A DNA stretch of 64,000 bases from Paenibacillus glacialis. Lineage in GTDB: Bacteria; Bacillota; Bacilli; Paenibacillales; Paenibacillaceae. The position numbers and the translations under genes were made by a program. The DNA lies in assembly GCF_001637205.1 (NCBI RefSeq), contig NZ_LVJH01000003.1:216091-280090 (forward strand). The letters are read 5' to 3'. Position 1 is the first letter of the stretch; every line of letters begins with the position of its first letter. Below the pieces are notes generated by a model, which saw nothing but the letters and a program-made list of their open reading frames with translations, was not told where the DNA came from and made no database searches. Of this stretch, positions 26,455-35,395 are shown one piece after another.

Positions 26455-27342
26455 TTATTTGGCAGCTTCGAGCGCCTTTTGTGACAACGTAACAAAGTCT
26501 GATACATGAATGGTTACACCAGAGATAGCGTCTGTTTTACCTTCTGCGTTCATAGTGATCGCAGCTGGATCTTGTTTCTCAATCAAGAAAGCTTGAGCTG
26601 CTTGAGCCTCTTCGTGCCATTCAGCAACAGATCCACCATTTGCCTTCATACCGTATTTACCTTCAATAGAGTTCGCTTGTTTATCTTCTCCAGCTTCATT
26701 CACACCACTGAAGAAAGCATAAATGATTTTTCCGTTAGCAACGGTAAGATCAGTAGTACTCTTCCAACCAGATGTAGCATCAAATGCATCTGCCTCAGCA
26801 TGATATGATCCATCTTTATATGTTCCAGGTTCAGCAGGGCCTGCATCCAAAGCTTTCTTCGCCAATGTAGCTAAGTCATTCACGTGAATAGAAACGCCTG
26901 AGATTGCATCTGTTTTACCTTCTGTATTCAATGTAATTGCTGCAGGATCTTGTTTCTCAATTAGGAATTTTTCAGCTAATGCAGCTTGTTCATACCATTC
27001 GGCTTGTGCTTTACCGATTTCTTTCATACCATACTTACCAGCTTTATCTAGTGTTTTCTTGTCAGGTCCACCCTTGGAGCTAACAAAGTTCCAATCTGCC
27101 GTTGCAATTTTTCCGTCTTTAACGGTTAGTACAATATAAGGTTTCCATCCGCTTTTTGCATCGAAGTCGCCTTCAGCATAATAAGCGCCGTCTGTATATT
27201 GACCTTGTGTTGCTGCTGGTGCAGTAGCTTCAGTAGTTGGCTCGGTTGTAGAAGGTTCAGCTGCCTTATTGTTGTTACCACATGCTGCGAGTACACCGAC
27301 CATCATCAAGCTGCACAATAGGATAGACCATTTCTTTTTCAT
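26455..27342 (-). CDS. pplA: Double FMN-binding lipoprotein, PplA-like
   Basis: A 295-residue lipoprotein: signal MKKKWSILLCSLMMVGVLAAC with Cys21, a Thr/Glu/Ala-rich linker, then two FMN-binding domains (about 48-165 and 172-295). Each ends with a flavin acceptor motif: DAISGVS (Ser151) and DAISGVT (Thr277). In this family ApbE links FMN to the last Thr or Ser. Listeria PplA has the same two-domain layout and carries electrons to external acceptors. An upstream in-frame codon at 27408 gives a non-signal N terminus. The ATG at 27342 follows GGGGGTAAT and gives a clean lipoprotein signal. Confidence 0.93.
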   Translation of the reverse strand: MKKKWSILLCSLMMVGVLAACGNNNKAAEPSTTEPTTEATAPAATQGQYTDGAYYAEGDFDAKSGWKPYIVLTVKDGKIATADWNFVSSKGGPDKKTLDKAGKYGMKEIGKAQAEWYEQAALAEKFLIEKQDPAAITLNTEGKTDAISGVSIHVNDLATLAKKALDAGPAEPGTYKDGSYHAEADAFDATSGWKSTTDLTVANGKIIYAFFSGVNEAGEDKQANSIEGKYGMKANGGSVAEWHEEAQAAQAFLIEKQDPAAITMNAEGKTDAISGVTIHVSDFVTLSQKALEAAK

Positions 27343-27459
27343 TTGTATTACCCCCATATTAATTAAATTTAATATATTAAAATGTGAACCATTAGAACAA
27401 GGGAACACACTTTGCTATCCAAATAGGCAAGTGGCGAATGATTAAATATCTATGAGAAA

Positions 27460-27503
27460 ATGGTACCATGATCTTTATCTCAATATATGTGAAAAAAATC
27501 ACA
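27460..27503 (-). promoter_or_regulatory. Fnr-type operator and promoter upstream of pplA
   Basis: TGTGA-AAAAAA-TCACA at 27488-27503 is a perfect Fnr/Crp-family palindrome. On the minus strand an extended -10 (TG, one base, TACCAT at 27465-27460) predicts a start near 27453. That puts the palindrome centre at about -42, the classic activating position. No -35 is needed for such a promoter. Fnr rather than Crp is inferred from Bacillus Fnr site preference and from the redox genes downstream. Confidence 0.65.
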
Positions 27504-27624
27504 CTCAGAGCAAAAATATCACTAATTTTAAATATTTTTTCCTTCGATTTGTCCACATTATATCAAATATTGTCGTATTTAGGAAGAAAAGAAGGAAAAA
27601 ATATAAAAATATTAGATATTTCTA

Positions 27625-28275
27625 CTAACTATAACGTTCATACGATTTGCCGTGGACTCTTTTGTGGACCCTTAAACTGGATAGGATGAGAATAAATACT
27701 GCTTCACCCAAGAGAATGGCACCGATGGCATCGTAAATAACATGCTGCTTCACCATAAATGTAGAAATGATAATGGTTAATGAGCATATGGAGAAAATGG
27801 CTTTTGTGCGGAATCGTATTTTTGTTGAGTTCCAAGAGGCCCTCATCACAAGATAAGAGTATAGGGAGTGAATACTCGGGAAACAGTTGAATGGTTTATC
27901 ACTTCGATAGATCCATTGCAGCAGCTGAATATCCCAGCCATGACCAATAACGATGGGGCGAGGTACATTTGTTTGAAAATAGTAATAGATCAAATAGCAT
28001 ACAGCTACGCTTATATTCATAGAAAATAGTGTGCGGAAATAAAGTTGACGATCCTTCCAGCACAAATACGCCATAGCCAGAAAAATATAAGGATACCAAG
28101 CCAAATAAGGAAGGCTCATCGCGGGTACTAGGGGAATTATATCGTCGATGGGCGAGGTAAGTACGAATGAGTCGCGTGTGAATGAATTTAGGACATTGTA
28201 GATTAGACCCATAACCCCGAGTGAACCAAGTAGACTGAGAGACCATACATATGATTTGTTGAACCAAGTTGACAA
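27625..28275 (-). CDS. PAP2 family membrane phosphatase
   Basis: A 216-residue membrane protein with about six spans. PAP2 motifs are visible: FNCFPSIHSLYSYLVMR (PSxHS) near residue 145 and KQHVIYDAIGAILLGE. The usual first motif is weak. It may dephosphorylate lipid phosphates such as prenyl diphosphates or phosphatidate. An ATG at 28350 has no ribosome site and adds 25 residues. AAAGGGG lies nine bases before the TTG at 28275, which I prefer. It is upstream of the pplA promoter and probably a separate unit. Confidence 0.8.
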   Translation of the reverse strand: MSTWFNKSYVWSLSLLGSLGVMGLIYNVLNSFTRDSFVLTSPIDDIIPLVPAMSLPYLAWYPYIFLAMAYLCWKDRQLYFRTLFSMNISVAVCYLIYYYFQTNVPRPIVIGHGWDIQLLQWIYRSDKPFNCFPSIHSLYSYLVMRASWNSTKIRFRTKAIFSICSLTIIISTFMVKQHVIYDAIGAILLGEAVFILILSSLRVHKRVHGKSYERYS

Positions 28276-28350
28276 GCGAATAAACCCCTTTGTATGTGAG
28301 AATAGAAATTTCAAGAAAATTAGGGAGCAATGAAAGTTAATGAAAGGCAT

Positions 28351-28658
28351 ATGACTGTCATGTTACGAATCTACCATTATAGTGATGGTTTATGTTCTGA
28401 GCTATAATTGCTTATTGAATTATACCTCTCAATTTATAAATTTCAAAAGGAAGGATTAGCCTCATTTAGAATGAACTGAGCTTGGGTTGGCTTTTAGTAA
28501 TGGATTGACACATTATTAGGGAGTGTTGCAAGCGCATGCTAGATAGGTGAGAAAGGATACATCGGCTTGCTTAAATAAGATTGACAGTTGACTACCTGCC
28601 TGTAAAATGGGGACAAAAGAGAGATTTATAGAGGAGTGCTAACTTTTAGGAGGTTTCT
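28351..28658 (+). promoter_or_regulatory. Intergenic region with sigma-A promoter at 28581-28608
   Basis: TTGACA at 28581-28586, a 16-base spacer and TAAAAT at 28603-28608 fit a promoter for the SDR gene, about 45 bases upstream of its ATG. I see nothing else definite in the region. Confidence 0.65.
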
Positions 28659-29327
28659 ATGGGGTTTCAGGCTATGGTATTAGGTGCTACAGGATTAGTC
28701 GGTGGATTCGTAGTTAAAGAATTACTGAATCGAGCAGATTACGATGTTGTGAAGGTACTTGTTAGGAGGCCTCTAGGTATCCAACATCCGAAGCTCAAGG
28801 AGATTCTAGTGGATTGGGATACCTTGGATCAACACCAAGAGTTGTTCGAGGACGTTCTAGATGTATTCTGTTGTTTGGGTACTACGATCAAGAAAGCTGG
28901 ATCTCAAGAACAGTTTCGCAAGGTGGATTTTGAATATCCGTTAGTTGCTGCTCAACTAGCACATAAGGCAGGTGTTCGCCAATTCCTTTGTATATCGGCT
29001 ATGGGAGCGGATCCTTCTTCACGGCTGTTCTATAACCGGACTAAAGGTGAAGTTGAGAATGCTATTTCCCGAGAAGGGATTCCAGCGGTTCATTTATTTA
29101 GACCATCGTTACTTCTAGGGGATCGGAAAGAGAAACGGTTGGGCGAAGGGATAAGTGCACGTCTTATGACAACGCTAGACTTTCTTTTCCGTGGGAAGGC
29201 GGCCAAATATCGAGCAATTCCAGCTGAAGTGGTGGCCCACGCTATGGTGAGTATTGCATTAGCGGGTCCGCTAGGGGTACATATTTATCCTAATGATGTT
29301 ATTCATGCCGTAGGGCTGGTACAATAA
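28659..29327 (+). CDS. SDR/NAD(P)-binding protein (TIP30/YwnB-like)
   Basis: A 222-residue Rossmann protein. The dinucleotide loop ATGLVGGFVVKELL is at residues 9-22, with VLVRRPLG (basic residues favouring NADPH), CCLGTTIKKAGSQEQFRKVD and the YNRTKGEVE motif in place of YxxxK. It belongs to the atypical SDR group with TIP30/HTATIP2 and Bacillus oxidoreductases. The reaction is unknown. AGGAGG is seven bases before the ATG. It is 57 bases before the RidA gene, possibly the same transcript. Confidence 0.85.
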   Translation: MGFQAMVLGATGLVGGFVVKELLNRADYDVVKVLVRRPLGIQHPKLKEILVDWDTLDQHQELFEDVLDVFCCLGTTIKKAGSQEQFRKVDFEYPLVAAQLAHKAGVRQFLCISAMGADPSSRLFYNRTKGEVENAISREGIPAVHLFRPSLLLGDRKEKRLGEGISARLMTTLDFLFRGKAAKYRAIPAEVVAHAMVSIALAGPLGVHIYPNDVIHAVGLVQ

Positions 29328-29384
29328 TACTTATAAAGTGATCTATTACTTCGAATATGAATAGAATGAAAGGGGACATAAACA

Positions 29385-29765
29385 ATGAGTAAACAAGCAA
29401 TTTCAACAGAAGCTGCTCCAGGAGCTATTGGACCATATAGCCAAGCGATAGAAGCAGGAGGATTTATTTTCACATCAGGCCAATTGGGTCTTAATCCAGA
29501 GACTGGACAATTTGCAGAGGGTATTGAAGGGCAAACACGTCAATCTCTTACTAACCTACAAGCCATTCTTGAAGCAGCGGGAGCGGGAATGGATCAGGTT
29601 GTGAAGACGACGGTCTTTCTTAAAGATATGAATGACTTCGTAGCCATGAACGAAGTATATAGCTCATTCTTCTTACAACCGTTCCCTGCACGTAGCGCGG
29701 TTGAGGTGGCACGCCTACCTAAAGACGCTTTGGTTGAGATCGAAGCAGTAGTAATAAAGAAATAG
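29385..29765 (+). CDS. ridA: RidA family enamine/imine deaminase
   Basis: A 126-residue RidA protein, full length. GAIGPYSQAIEAGGFIFTSGQ, KTTVFLKDMNDFVAMNEVY and the catalytic Arg in FPARSAVEVARLPKDALVEIE are all present. RidA hydrolyses reactive 2-aminoacrylate and related imines formed by PLP enzymes. AAAGGGG precedes the ATG and a terminator follows. Confidence 0.96.
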   Translation: MSKQAISTEAAPGAIGPYSQAIEAGGFIFTSGQLGLNPETGQFAEGIEGQTRQSLTNLQAILEAAGAGMDQVVKTTVFLKDMNDFVAMNEVYSSFFLQPFPARSAVEVARLPKDALVEIEAVVIKK

Positions 29766-29780
29766 TGTAGTCTATACAAT

Positions 29781-29826
29781 AAAAAGCTGAATTGCGTGGA
29801 ATCAATCGCGTAATTCAGCTTTTTTG
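29781..29826 (+). terminator. Terminator after ridA
   Basis: AAGCTGAATTGCG pairs with CGTAATTCAGCTT with one bulged base, followed by T6-G. Confidence 0.88.
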
Positions 29827-30201
29827 TATGAATTGGCTCATGTAAGTGAGAATACCGATCTCTTCAGCGATAAAAGTGTATACCTTGTTTTTCTGGTTCG
29901 GAAAAAGAGCAACCAGATCGCATAAAGGAATAGGATACCTGCTAGAAAGCATTGTGAAAGGATACCCAGTAGGATATACCCATATTTATTATAAAAGTTC
30001 TCAACTTGTCCCTGTTTCTGTAAAATATATAGGGAGCGGGAAGTATAGGTAAGGTGGAGGCAATAAAAAGTATTTCTAGAGGTAATCGTGGTTCTGTTGT
30101 TATTGTTTCTACCAGTATGGTATGATAAACAGTGGTAAATGGAGTTAAATTACATCCATAAATGAGAATAAGTAGTTCCTAGTTTTGTGTCTTAAGTCCA
30201 C

Positions 30202-30241
30202 AAACCCACCTTTGGAGAGTAAACTTGGGGTGGGTTTTTTT
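30202..30241 (+). terminator. Orphan terminator before repeat copy B
   Basis: AAACCCACC pairs with GGTGGGTTT, followed by a T-tract. No gene is recognisable between the ridA terminator and this one (29827-30201), so it either ends read-through or an unseen short RNA. Confidence 0.8.
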
Positions 30242-30249
30242 ACATCTTT

Positions 30250-30343
30250 ATAATGATATGGAAGTATAATTTCCACGCTATACGTTATCCTTATATTTCT
30301 TGAAGGAACGTAACGTCCTAAAAGGATGCGAAGCCGGTTCTAA
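30250..30343 (+). repeat. Dispersed structured repeat, copy B
   Basis: The most diverged copy. Alignable blocks are GGAAGTATAA, TTATCCTTATATTTC and AAGCCGGTTCT. Base changes keep both hairpins: GTATA/TATAC replaces the first stem, and CGTCCT/AGGATG (with one G-T pair) inside GAAC/GTTC replaces the second. It again follows a terminator T-tract. It lies 155 bases before the SNF2 gene. Confidence 0.65.
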
Positions 30344-30388
30344 TTGGTATGTGAGAAAAAGTAGCATTATTGTAATTAGATCTGAGAA

Positions 30389-30446
30389 AAAAGGGAATAA
30401 TTTGGTTGAGTTCCGAAGGTGAAGAGGTTTTTAAATATTCCCTTTT
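30389..30446 (+). terminator. Terminator-like hairpin just upstream of the SNF2 gene
   Basis: AAAAGGGAATA at 30389-30399 pairs perfectly with TATTCCCTTTT at 30436-30446 (11 bp), with a 36-base loop. It could be an attenuator in the leader of the SNF2 gene. Confidence 0.6.
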
Positions 30447-30497
30447 CGTTTAAGATGTAATTAAAATATGTGAGCAGTGAAACGACAGGAGACAACG

Positions 30498-33400
30498 ATG
30501 AATCAACCGCTATATGGCGTATGGCTAGGCGAAGTGTTTTTTTGTTTTTCCGGTGAAGTATCTGAACCAAAGGTAGATGCTTGGAGCCGAGTGGTTAAAC
30601 AGTTTGAATGGAAGGGTGGAGCACGTCCATTTGCACATGCCGTGCTTCGGTTGGCAGAACTTCGATATCCTTCTGCAAGTTCGAACCCCAAAGTGAGCAA
30701 TAGAAGAGGAGAAAGACGCCAACTGATGGGAAGGACGCTAGAAGGCCTTGCTCTTTCTCCCCAGGATGCATTCTATATGCTCCTTGCTTGGGACGACGAA
30801 ACTTGTTTAGCACAAGGAATACAACCGGGTCCTGAAATGAGCTACTGGGTGAAGGTGGCACGGTTCGCATTGGAGCTGATGCTTCATGGTCGGATAGCAC
30901 CAGGGACCGCCCCCCTTGTATCGACGGGTTCACGCAGACGGACGGGTGAACAGGTCGTGACTTCTCGCTGGAAGCCTAAATTAAGGGATAAACACGAAGC
31001 AGAGGTCTTCTTACAACTTGCTGCTTCGATGCCACCACTTGCATTTGGCGTGCCCGCATTTGGGGGCTTCGAAACCAAAGAAGAAGCTGGTGCTGCTGTG
31101 TTGCATTCTTTCCTAAGTGCGGTTATTCATACGGAAACGAAAGATGTGATACAGGGATTAGAAGCTAAGCTTTCTCGATATATGGCTAATTATCGAAGAG
31201 GATATTCACCGCTATCTGAATTATGGTGGGATGGGCTCTTGACGGTAAGTCGCGATATTTCTGTACAGGGATCTCCAGATGAAATTGAAGAGCTAACAAA
31301 GACGGCGTCGCGCATTGGAGGTACCTCCATTCCTGTGATCGGAAGCGAGGAGGAGCAGGCACGGCAGATGGGTCGTCTGAACTTAGGACTACGGATGGAG
31401 CCTAGAATGCTAGAAGAAGAACAACGATGGTATGTGTCCTTTTGGGCGGAAATTCAAGATGATTACGGGACTTGGCTACCATCAAGCTTTATATGGGGGA
31501 GAAAGGAATCTGACTTGGAAGTTCGAGGGAGACATTATGTAGCTGTCCAGGAACAACTTCTGATGGCACTCGGGGAAGCAGCTTCGGTGTCAATAGAAAT
31601 TAGAGATACTCTGAATTCTCCAGCACCCCTTGGAATGGAGCTTACACCTGAACAACTATTTGCCTTCGTTCGTGAATCTGTCCCGCTACTAACTGCAGCT
31701 GGGGTTACTGTTCAGTTACCCTCGCGCTGGAGTAAGGAACGTAAGCGTGTCGGCCTATCTTTGAAAATGGTACAGTCGCCTGAAACAGATGGCAGAGTCG
31801 GGATACCGGTCGCGTTAGGTATGGATCACTTAGTCTCATTTGAAGTGGAAGCGGCGTTGGGTGGGATAACACTTACGCTCGAAGAAATGACGAAGTTAGC
31901 AGAGTCGGATGTTCCTTATGCAGAGTTCCGCGGCGAATGGATTGAAGTGGATCTTAAAGAAATTCGCCAGGTTATGCGATACATTAAGAAACACGAGAAA
32001 GGCCAGATGGAAGTATCCGACTGGATGCACTTAACTGCTGAAGATGGCAATGAGCGGATGTGGAAAGGCATTTCCGTTATGGGAATGGAAACGGTGGGGA
32101 TGTTATCCTCCCTTCTCGAAGGTAGTAATTCCCGAAAGGTGCCTATCCGTCCCATTCCTGAGTCGCTTCACGGTGTACTACGTCCGTATCAGGAGCGTGG
32201 TTATCAATGGCTCTCGGCTATGAGGGATCTAGGGTTCGGTGTGTGTCTAGCGGATGATATGGGGCTAGGAAAGACGGTACAGGTCATTACATGCCTTCTT
32301 GAGCGTATGTCCGAGAACATAAATCCTATACTGATTGTTTGTCCTACATCATTACTTGGGAATTGGCAGCGAGAGCTCCAGCGCTTTGCACCAGATTTAT
32401 CTATCTATATTCATCATGGGAATCGACGGCTGCATGGAGAGTCATTCCTTCTGAAGGCTACCGAACATGATGTTATTCTTACGACGTATCATTTATGTGG
32501 TAGAGATGGCGTGGATCTGGCGCAGGTATCATGGGCAACCATTGTGTTGGATGAAGCGCAATACATTAAGAACTATCGGACGAAGCAGGCTCAAAGTGTG
32601 ATGAAATTGTCTTCTCCTCATCGGATTGCAATGACGGGTACACCTGTAGAGAATCGATTGGGTGAGCTGTGGTCCATTTTTCAATTTCTAAACCCTGGTT
32701 ATCTAGGAACATCTTCCTCATTTAGGCATCGGTATACTGGAGATGATGAACAAGGCCGCTTACAAGAACTTCATAGATTAGTCGCACCATTCATGTTGCG
32801 TCGTCTGAAGAGTGATCCGGATATCGCCAAGGATTTACCTGAGAAGATCGAACTTAAATCTTACTGTACGTTAACAGATGTACAAGGAGCGATGTACCAA
32901 GCCGTTGTTGATCAAATGTTGGTGCAGATAGAGCAGGAGACTGGCATCGCCAGAAAGGGCTTAGTCTTATCTTCACTTACGAAGCTGAAGCAGATTTGTG
33001 ACCATCCACAACTTCTCGGGAAAGAAGAAAGTCGGGGATCGAAACAGGAGGCCTCGGGTAAAATGGAGCGTTTGCTCGAGCTGCTTGATAGTATTGCGGA
33101 GATTGGCGAATCAGCCCTTATTTTCACCCAATACGTAGCTATGGGACAACTGCTTGTTTCAAGACTTGCTGCAAGGTACGGAAAAGCTCCATCATTCCTG
33201 CATGGAGGCATACCGAAACATGAGCGAGATGAGATGGTAAGTTCCTTTCAAGAGGAAGAGGGCTCTGCGTTCTTCGTGCTTTCGTTAAAAGCAGGGGGAG
33301 TAGGGCTAAACCTGACTCGTGCAAATCATGTACTACATTATGACCGTTGGTGGAATCCCGCTGTAGAGAATCAAGCGACTGACCGTGTATTTCGCATTGG

Positions 33401-33590
33401 ACAACATAAGAATGTGCAAGTACACAAGCTCATTTGTCAGGGTACTCTGGAAGAGCGGATTGATGAACTAATTGAGAATAAAAAAGCACTGTCTGAACAA
33501 GTGGTAGGTTCGGGCGAGACATGGTTGACGGAGATGTCGGATGCGGATCTGAAGGATCTTATCGCTCTGCAAGGCGAGGACTGGATGTAA
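30498..33590 (+). CDS. SNF2 family DEAD/DEAH helicase (YwqA-like)
   Basis: A 1030-residue Swi2/Snf2 ATPase. An N-terminal helicase-associated region of about 550 residues is followed by motif I DDMGLGKTVQVI (near residue 583), motif II DEAQYIKN, motif III MTGTPVENR, and C-terminal motifs LKAGGVGLNLTRANHVLHYD and DRVFRIGQ. Such proteins translocate on double-stranded DNA or RNA. CAGGAG precedes the ATG at 30498, and the upstream in-frame codon at 30477 is rejected. The next gene, 57 bases on, probably shares its transcript. Confidence 0.93.
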   Translation: MNQPLYGVWLGEVFFCFSGEVSEPKVDAWSRVVKQFEWKGGARPFAHAVLRLAELRYPSASSNPKVSNRRGERRQLMGRTLEGLALSPQDAFYMLLAWDDETCLAQGIQPGPEMSYWVKVARFALELMLHGRIAPGTAPLVSTGSRRRTGEQVVTSRWKPKLRDKHEAEVFLQLAASMPPLAFGVPAFGGFETKEEAGAAVLHSFLSAVIHTETKDVIQGLEAKLSRYMANYRRGYSPLSELWWDGLLTVSRDISVQGSPDEIEELTKTASRIGGTSIPVIGSEEEQARQMGRLNLGLRMEPRMLEEEQRWYVSFWAEIQDDYGTWLPSSFIWGRKESDLEVRGRHYVAVQEQLLMALGEAASVSIEIRDTLNSPAPLGMELTPEQLFAFVRESVPLLTAAGVTVQLPSRWSKERKRVGLSLKMVQSPETDGRVGIPVALGMDHLVSFEVEAALGGITLTLEEMTKLAESDVPYAEFRGEWIEVDLKEIRQVMRYIKKHEKGQMEVSDWMHLTAEDGNERMWKGISVMGMETVGMLSSLLEGSNSRKVPIRPIPESLHGVLRPYQERGYQWLSAMRDLGFGVCLADDMGLGKTVQVITCLLERMSENINPILIVCPTSLLGNWQRELQRFAPDLSIYIHHGNRRLHGESFLLKATEHDVILTTYHLCGRDGVDLAQVSWATIVLDEAQYIKNYRTKQAQSVMKLSSPHRIAMTGTPVENRLGELWSIFQFLNPGYLGTSSSFRHRYTGDDEQGRLQELHRLVAPFMLRRLKSDPDIAKDLPEKIELKSYCTLTDVQGAMYQAVVDQMLVQIEQETGIARKGLVLSSLTKLKQICDHPQLLGKEESRGSKQEASGKMERLLELLDSIAEIGESALIFTQYVAMGQLLVSRLAARYGKAPSFLHGGIPKHERDEMVSSFQEEEGSAFFVLSLKAGGVGLNLTRANHVLHYDRWWNPAVENQATDRVFRIGQHKNVQVHKLICQGTLEERIDELIENKKALSEQVVGSGETWLTEMSDADLKDLIALQGEDWM

Positions 33591-33647
33591 CTCTAATGAA
33601 TCTGTAAGGGTTGCTCTAATATTTGATAAAGGGCAGGAGGGATTCAT

Positions 33648-34376
33648 TTGACAGAGATAGCACAGGTCATACTGGATGTCCGTCCAGGCATGTTGATAGG
33701 GACGTTTGCCAAATCCCTTGATGAATTAACTGAAGTTAGCACACATGAAGTGAACATACCTGTAGCTCAGGTGTGTTCTCCACTCATCAAAGAAGAGATT
33801 CTTTTAGAATTAAAGAATAGCCCACATGATCTCTACCTTCTTTTGAAGGGGACGACTCCACAGTGGCTTAATGATTTGATGCCTTCATCTAAGGAGATAT
33901 TGATGGAAGAAGCGACATGTAGTTGTGGGAATTCTAACTGCCAAGAGATATTGGTTGTGCGTGAATATGCTGGGCAACAATTGTCTATCGATCCGGTTAT
34001 GCAACTAACACTCATGGGGTTGCCACGTAAAGAGTTAATGTCTGGGGTATTTGGTGTGTGGTCAGCATCTATTAATCCAAAAGCAAAGGAATTTGCTGGG
34101 GTAGAAGCATCTCTAATGGAGGAGAAGGGGAAGAGCGGGCCTTCTCCAGGAGAATGGTTAGCAGAGGCTGCAGAGCAAGGGCGGCTGCATGAGCCTGGTC
34201 CACTTTTTCGAGAAGTGACTCTGAATCTTAAACCGCCAGAGGATGGGGAGAATCAACTAGATGATTGGACTCCGCTGTTAAAAGGATCTCTAGGAGTTCA
34301 AAAGGCACTAAAAATGATTATGAAAAAGACATCAGATATAGCTGAGAAACGTCGCCGCCAATTCATTGAGGAATAG
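33648..34376 (+). CDS. Uncharacterised protein with a CxCGNxxC motif, partner of SNF2 gene
   Basis: A 242-residue soluble protein. The only striking motif is ATCSCGNSNCQEI near residue 90, which could bind a metal. The C-terminal third is basic and helical. The TTG start is supported by AGGAGG seven bases upstream. In Bacillus the equivalent helicase gene is followed by a SWIM zinc-finger gene (ywqB). This protein is shorter, and I cannot see a complete SWIM motif (CxC...CxH), so it may be a diverged or unrelated partner. Confidence 0.7.
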   Translation: MTEIAQVILDVRPGMLIGTFAKSLDELTEVSTHEVNIPVAQVCSPLIKEEILLELKNSPHDLYLLLKGTTPQWLNDLMPSSKEILMEEATCSCGNSNCQEILVVREYAGQQLSIDPVMQLTLMGLPRKELMSGVFGVWSASINPKAKEFAGVEASLMEEKGKSGPSPGEWLAEAAEQGRLHEPGPLFREVTLNLKPPEDGENQLDDWTPLLKGSLGVQKALKMIMKKTSDIAEKRRRQFIEE

Positions 34377-34452
34377 AAGCGGTCTCGTGCGAATTTAGTT
34401 CATATGATGTATGATATACGTATTAAAGAAAGCACATAAAGGAGAATCATCA

Positions 34453-35292
34453 ATGAAATCACAGACATGGGAGAAGAGACATTGGATGCATGTTCTTGGC
34501 TCTGTGCTTATACTATCGGGTGTACTTGTTGGCTGTGGTTCCGATACTGGAGGATCTGCTCAACAGGAAGGACAAGCATTACAGGCTCCAGCCGGTCAGG
34601 GGGATCAATTGGAAGTTGTTGAGGGACAAGCTGCCGCCGTTATGGCGATACGAAATGAGAATTCACTTCAAGCAACCATTCAAGAGCAAGATGGTCGATC
34701 TGTAGTAACGAACCCTGAGGCGGTAACGGTTATTGTGAACAAACAGCGGAGCCTTCCTGAAGGTTACGAGCCTAAGGATCTTGTAGAGCCCAATGTTGCT
34801 TTCTCCTTTGATGGAGCGAATGAGAAGCGATTTATGCGTAAGGAAGCTGCTGAAGCTTTAGAAAAGTTATTTGCTAGAGCAGAATCGGAAGGTATTGAGT
34901 TACGTGCAGTGTCTGGATATCGTTCTTATGCTCGACAAAAGGTCATATATGACCGTAATGTTCGTATTAAGGGTGAGGAAGAAGCATCTCGCGTTAGTTC
35001 TGTGCCGGGCAATAGCGAACATCAAACAGGTCTTTCAATAGATGTGTCCAGTCCAAGTGTTGATAATACGCTGGAGCAATCTTTTGGAGAGACAACAGAG
35101 GGTAAATGGTTAGCGGAACACGCTCCAGAGTATGGATTCATTATTCGTTATCCTGAAGGTGCTGAGGAGAAAACGGGGTATATATACGAACCATGGCATA
35201 TTAGATACGTAGGAACTGACGTAGCACCAGACCTAGCAAAGAGTTTATTGACAGTAGAAGAATATTTCGATGATGCGTTTATTAAGCTATAA
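34453..35292 (+). CDS. D-alanyl-D-alanine carboxypeptidase, VanY/M15B lipoprotein
   Basis: A 279-residue lipoprotein (lipobox LVGC near residue 23). The M15B domain in the C-terminal 160 residues shows SGYRSYARQKVIYDRNV, the zinc motif SEHQTGLSIDVSS (His and Asp), and EPWHIRYVG (catalytic Glu, zinc His). It trims terminal D-Ala from peptidoglycan stems. The ATG at 34453 follows AAAGGAG, and the codon at 34411 lacks a site. No vancomycin-resistance genes are nearby, so it is a housekeeping type. Confidence 0.93.
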   Translation: MKSQTWEKRHWMHVLGSVLILSGVLVGCGSDTGGSAQQEGQALQAPAGQGDQLEVVEGQAAAVMAIRNENSLQATIQEQDGRSVVTNPEAVTVIVNKQRSLPEGYEPKDLVEPNVAFSFDGANEKRFMRKEAAEALEKLFARAESEGIELRAVSGYRSYARQKVIYDRNVRIKGEEEASRVSSVPGNSEHQTGLSIDVSSPSVDNTLEQSFGETTEGKWLAEHAPEYGFIIRYPEGAEEKTGYIYEPWHIRYVGTDVAPDLAKSLLTVEEYFDDAFIKL

Positions 35293-35316
35293 GACTATTC
35301 TATATACTATAAACAG

Positions 35317-35350
35317 AAGGCTGCAATCCTACATAGGATGCAGCCTTTTG
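35317..35350. terminator. Terminator between converging genes
   Basis: AAGGCTGCAATCCT pairs with AGGATGCAGCCTT, followed by TTTG. It serves the carboxypeptidase gene and perhaps the alarmone synthetase gene. Confidence 0.8.
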
Positions 35351-35395
35351 TTTATAGATAGGTCGTTAAAGAATCGTTGACTTCAAAGAGATGAT

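Noticed and set aside
29846..30052. 68-residue plus-strand ORF after ridA
   Set aside because: No ribosome site, between two terminators, and a composition unlike a protein.
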